Positions 63,844 through 64,000 of a DNA stretch of 64,000 nt are shown piece by piece. Position numbers and translations under genes: made by a program. Location of the stretch: contig NZ_RYFF01000019.1 in assembly GCF_004138165.1 (NCBI RefSeq), forward strand, positions 1-64,000. The letters are read 5' to 3'. The stretch's first letter is position 1. The number at the start of each line of letters is the position of its first letter. The notes beneath the pieces are model-generated. The model saw only the letters and a program-made list of their open reading frames with translations. It did no database searches and was not told the DNA's origin. Origin of the DNA: Candidatus Chloroploca sp. Khr17. Its GTDB lineage: Bacteria > Chloroflexota > Chloroflexia > Chloroflexales > Chloroflexaceae.

Positions 63844-64000
63844 TTAATTCGACGGCCAGGCCCAGTTGACTGGTTGACCGGCAACCTGCCCGAGCGGGCC
63901 CTGTTGCAGACCATTGACCGTCACGAGCACATCAGGGGGATTGCCCGCCCGCACGATCACGCGGCGCTGAGCACTAAAACTCAGACGCTCGCCGGCGCGC
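63844..64000 (-). CDS. RodZ-like protein, C-terminal DUF4115 part
   Basis: The window ends inside this gene. The readable C-terminal 51 residues contain GERLSFSAQRRVIVRAGNPPDVLVTVNG and end VNWAWPSN, typical of the DUF4115 beta-domain at the extracytoplasmic end of RodZ-type cell-shape proteins. Its order with yajQ and rimO is consistent with rodZ-rimO linkage in other bacteria. Confidence 0.75.
   Translation of the reverse strand, partial: RAGERLSFSAQRRVIVRAGNPPDVLVTVNGLQQGPLGQVAGQPVNWAWPSN

Overview
The window looks like chromosomal DNA from a filamentous anoxygenic phototroph of the Chloroflexales. The basis is adjacent bchY and bchZ (chlorophyllide a reductase), a chlorosome-type [2Fe-2S] protein, secreted proteins with Thr/Pro-rich stalks or a C-terminal YVPLVLR motif, and abundant short dispersed repeats and perfect hairpins. 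Genus-level placement cannot be made from sequence reading alone. No rRNA, tRNA, CRISPR array, transposase or phage module was seen.

Layout. 1-5.5 kb: DUF305 lipoprotein, TAP-type alpha/beta hydrolase lipoprotein, gene remnants, TPM-like lipoprotein and the chlorosome-type ferredoxin. 5.7-13.7 kb: a long operon behind a sigma70-like promoter, a cobalamin riboswitch and a terminator. It encodes a secreted alpha-toroid protein, a membrane-anchored DUF4430-like protein, and an ECF transporter (S, T, and a fused double ATPase). Together these resemble a two-piece bacterial counterpart of animal transcobalamin feeding a B12 importer; this is the most striking system here. 13.7-20.7 kb: TumE/TumA-like toxin-antitoxin pair, His-rich metal-binding protein, glycosyltransferase, PspC protein, Crp/Fnr regulator, M29 aminopeptidase and a DegS/DegU-like two-component system. 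20.8-23.7 kb: bchY-bchZ. 24-28.5 kb: APC transporter, NUDIX hydrolase, DUF4129/DUF4350 pair.

28.6-30.9 kb (minus strand): a TPP riboswitch and terminator control a thiamine-binding protein, an ABC permease and a THI5/NMT1-like lipoprotein; no ATPase gene is nearby. 31-32 kb: overlapping small-protein/HNH nuclease pair. 32.1-37.8 kb: a lasso-peptide-like cluster with precursor, RRE (PqqD-like) protein, asparagine-synthetase-like cyclase, HPr-kinase-like protein, glycosyltransferase and TylF-like methyltransferase. The usual B2 leader protease is not in the window.

38-45.8 kb: CDP-alcohol phosphatidyltransferase, VTT-domain protein, HD hydrolase, FtsW/RodA, threonine ammonia-lyase, MazG-like protein, C39-like protein and DUF2085 protein. 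46-51 kb: glycogen genes, with a normal GlgC, an adjacent GlgC paralogue with damaged catalytic motifs (GlgD-like), an RlmI-like methyltransferase and a GT4 synthase. 51-55.2 kb: two paralogous TPR/zinc-ribbon/membrane proteins. 55.2-64 kb: LigA, CPBP protease, GT4 glycosyltransferase, polyprenyl synthase, BlaI-like repressor, RimO, YajQ and the end of a RodZ-like gene.

Most intergenic regions carry hairpins with 14-27 bp perfect or near-perfect stems and tiny loops, each of different sequence, plus copies of a TTGACGCAAAGGCGCAAAGG element.
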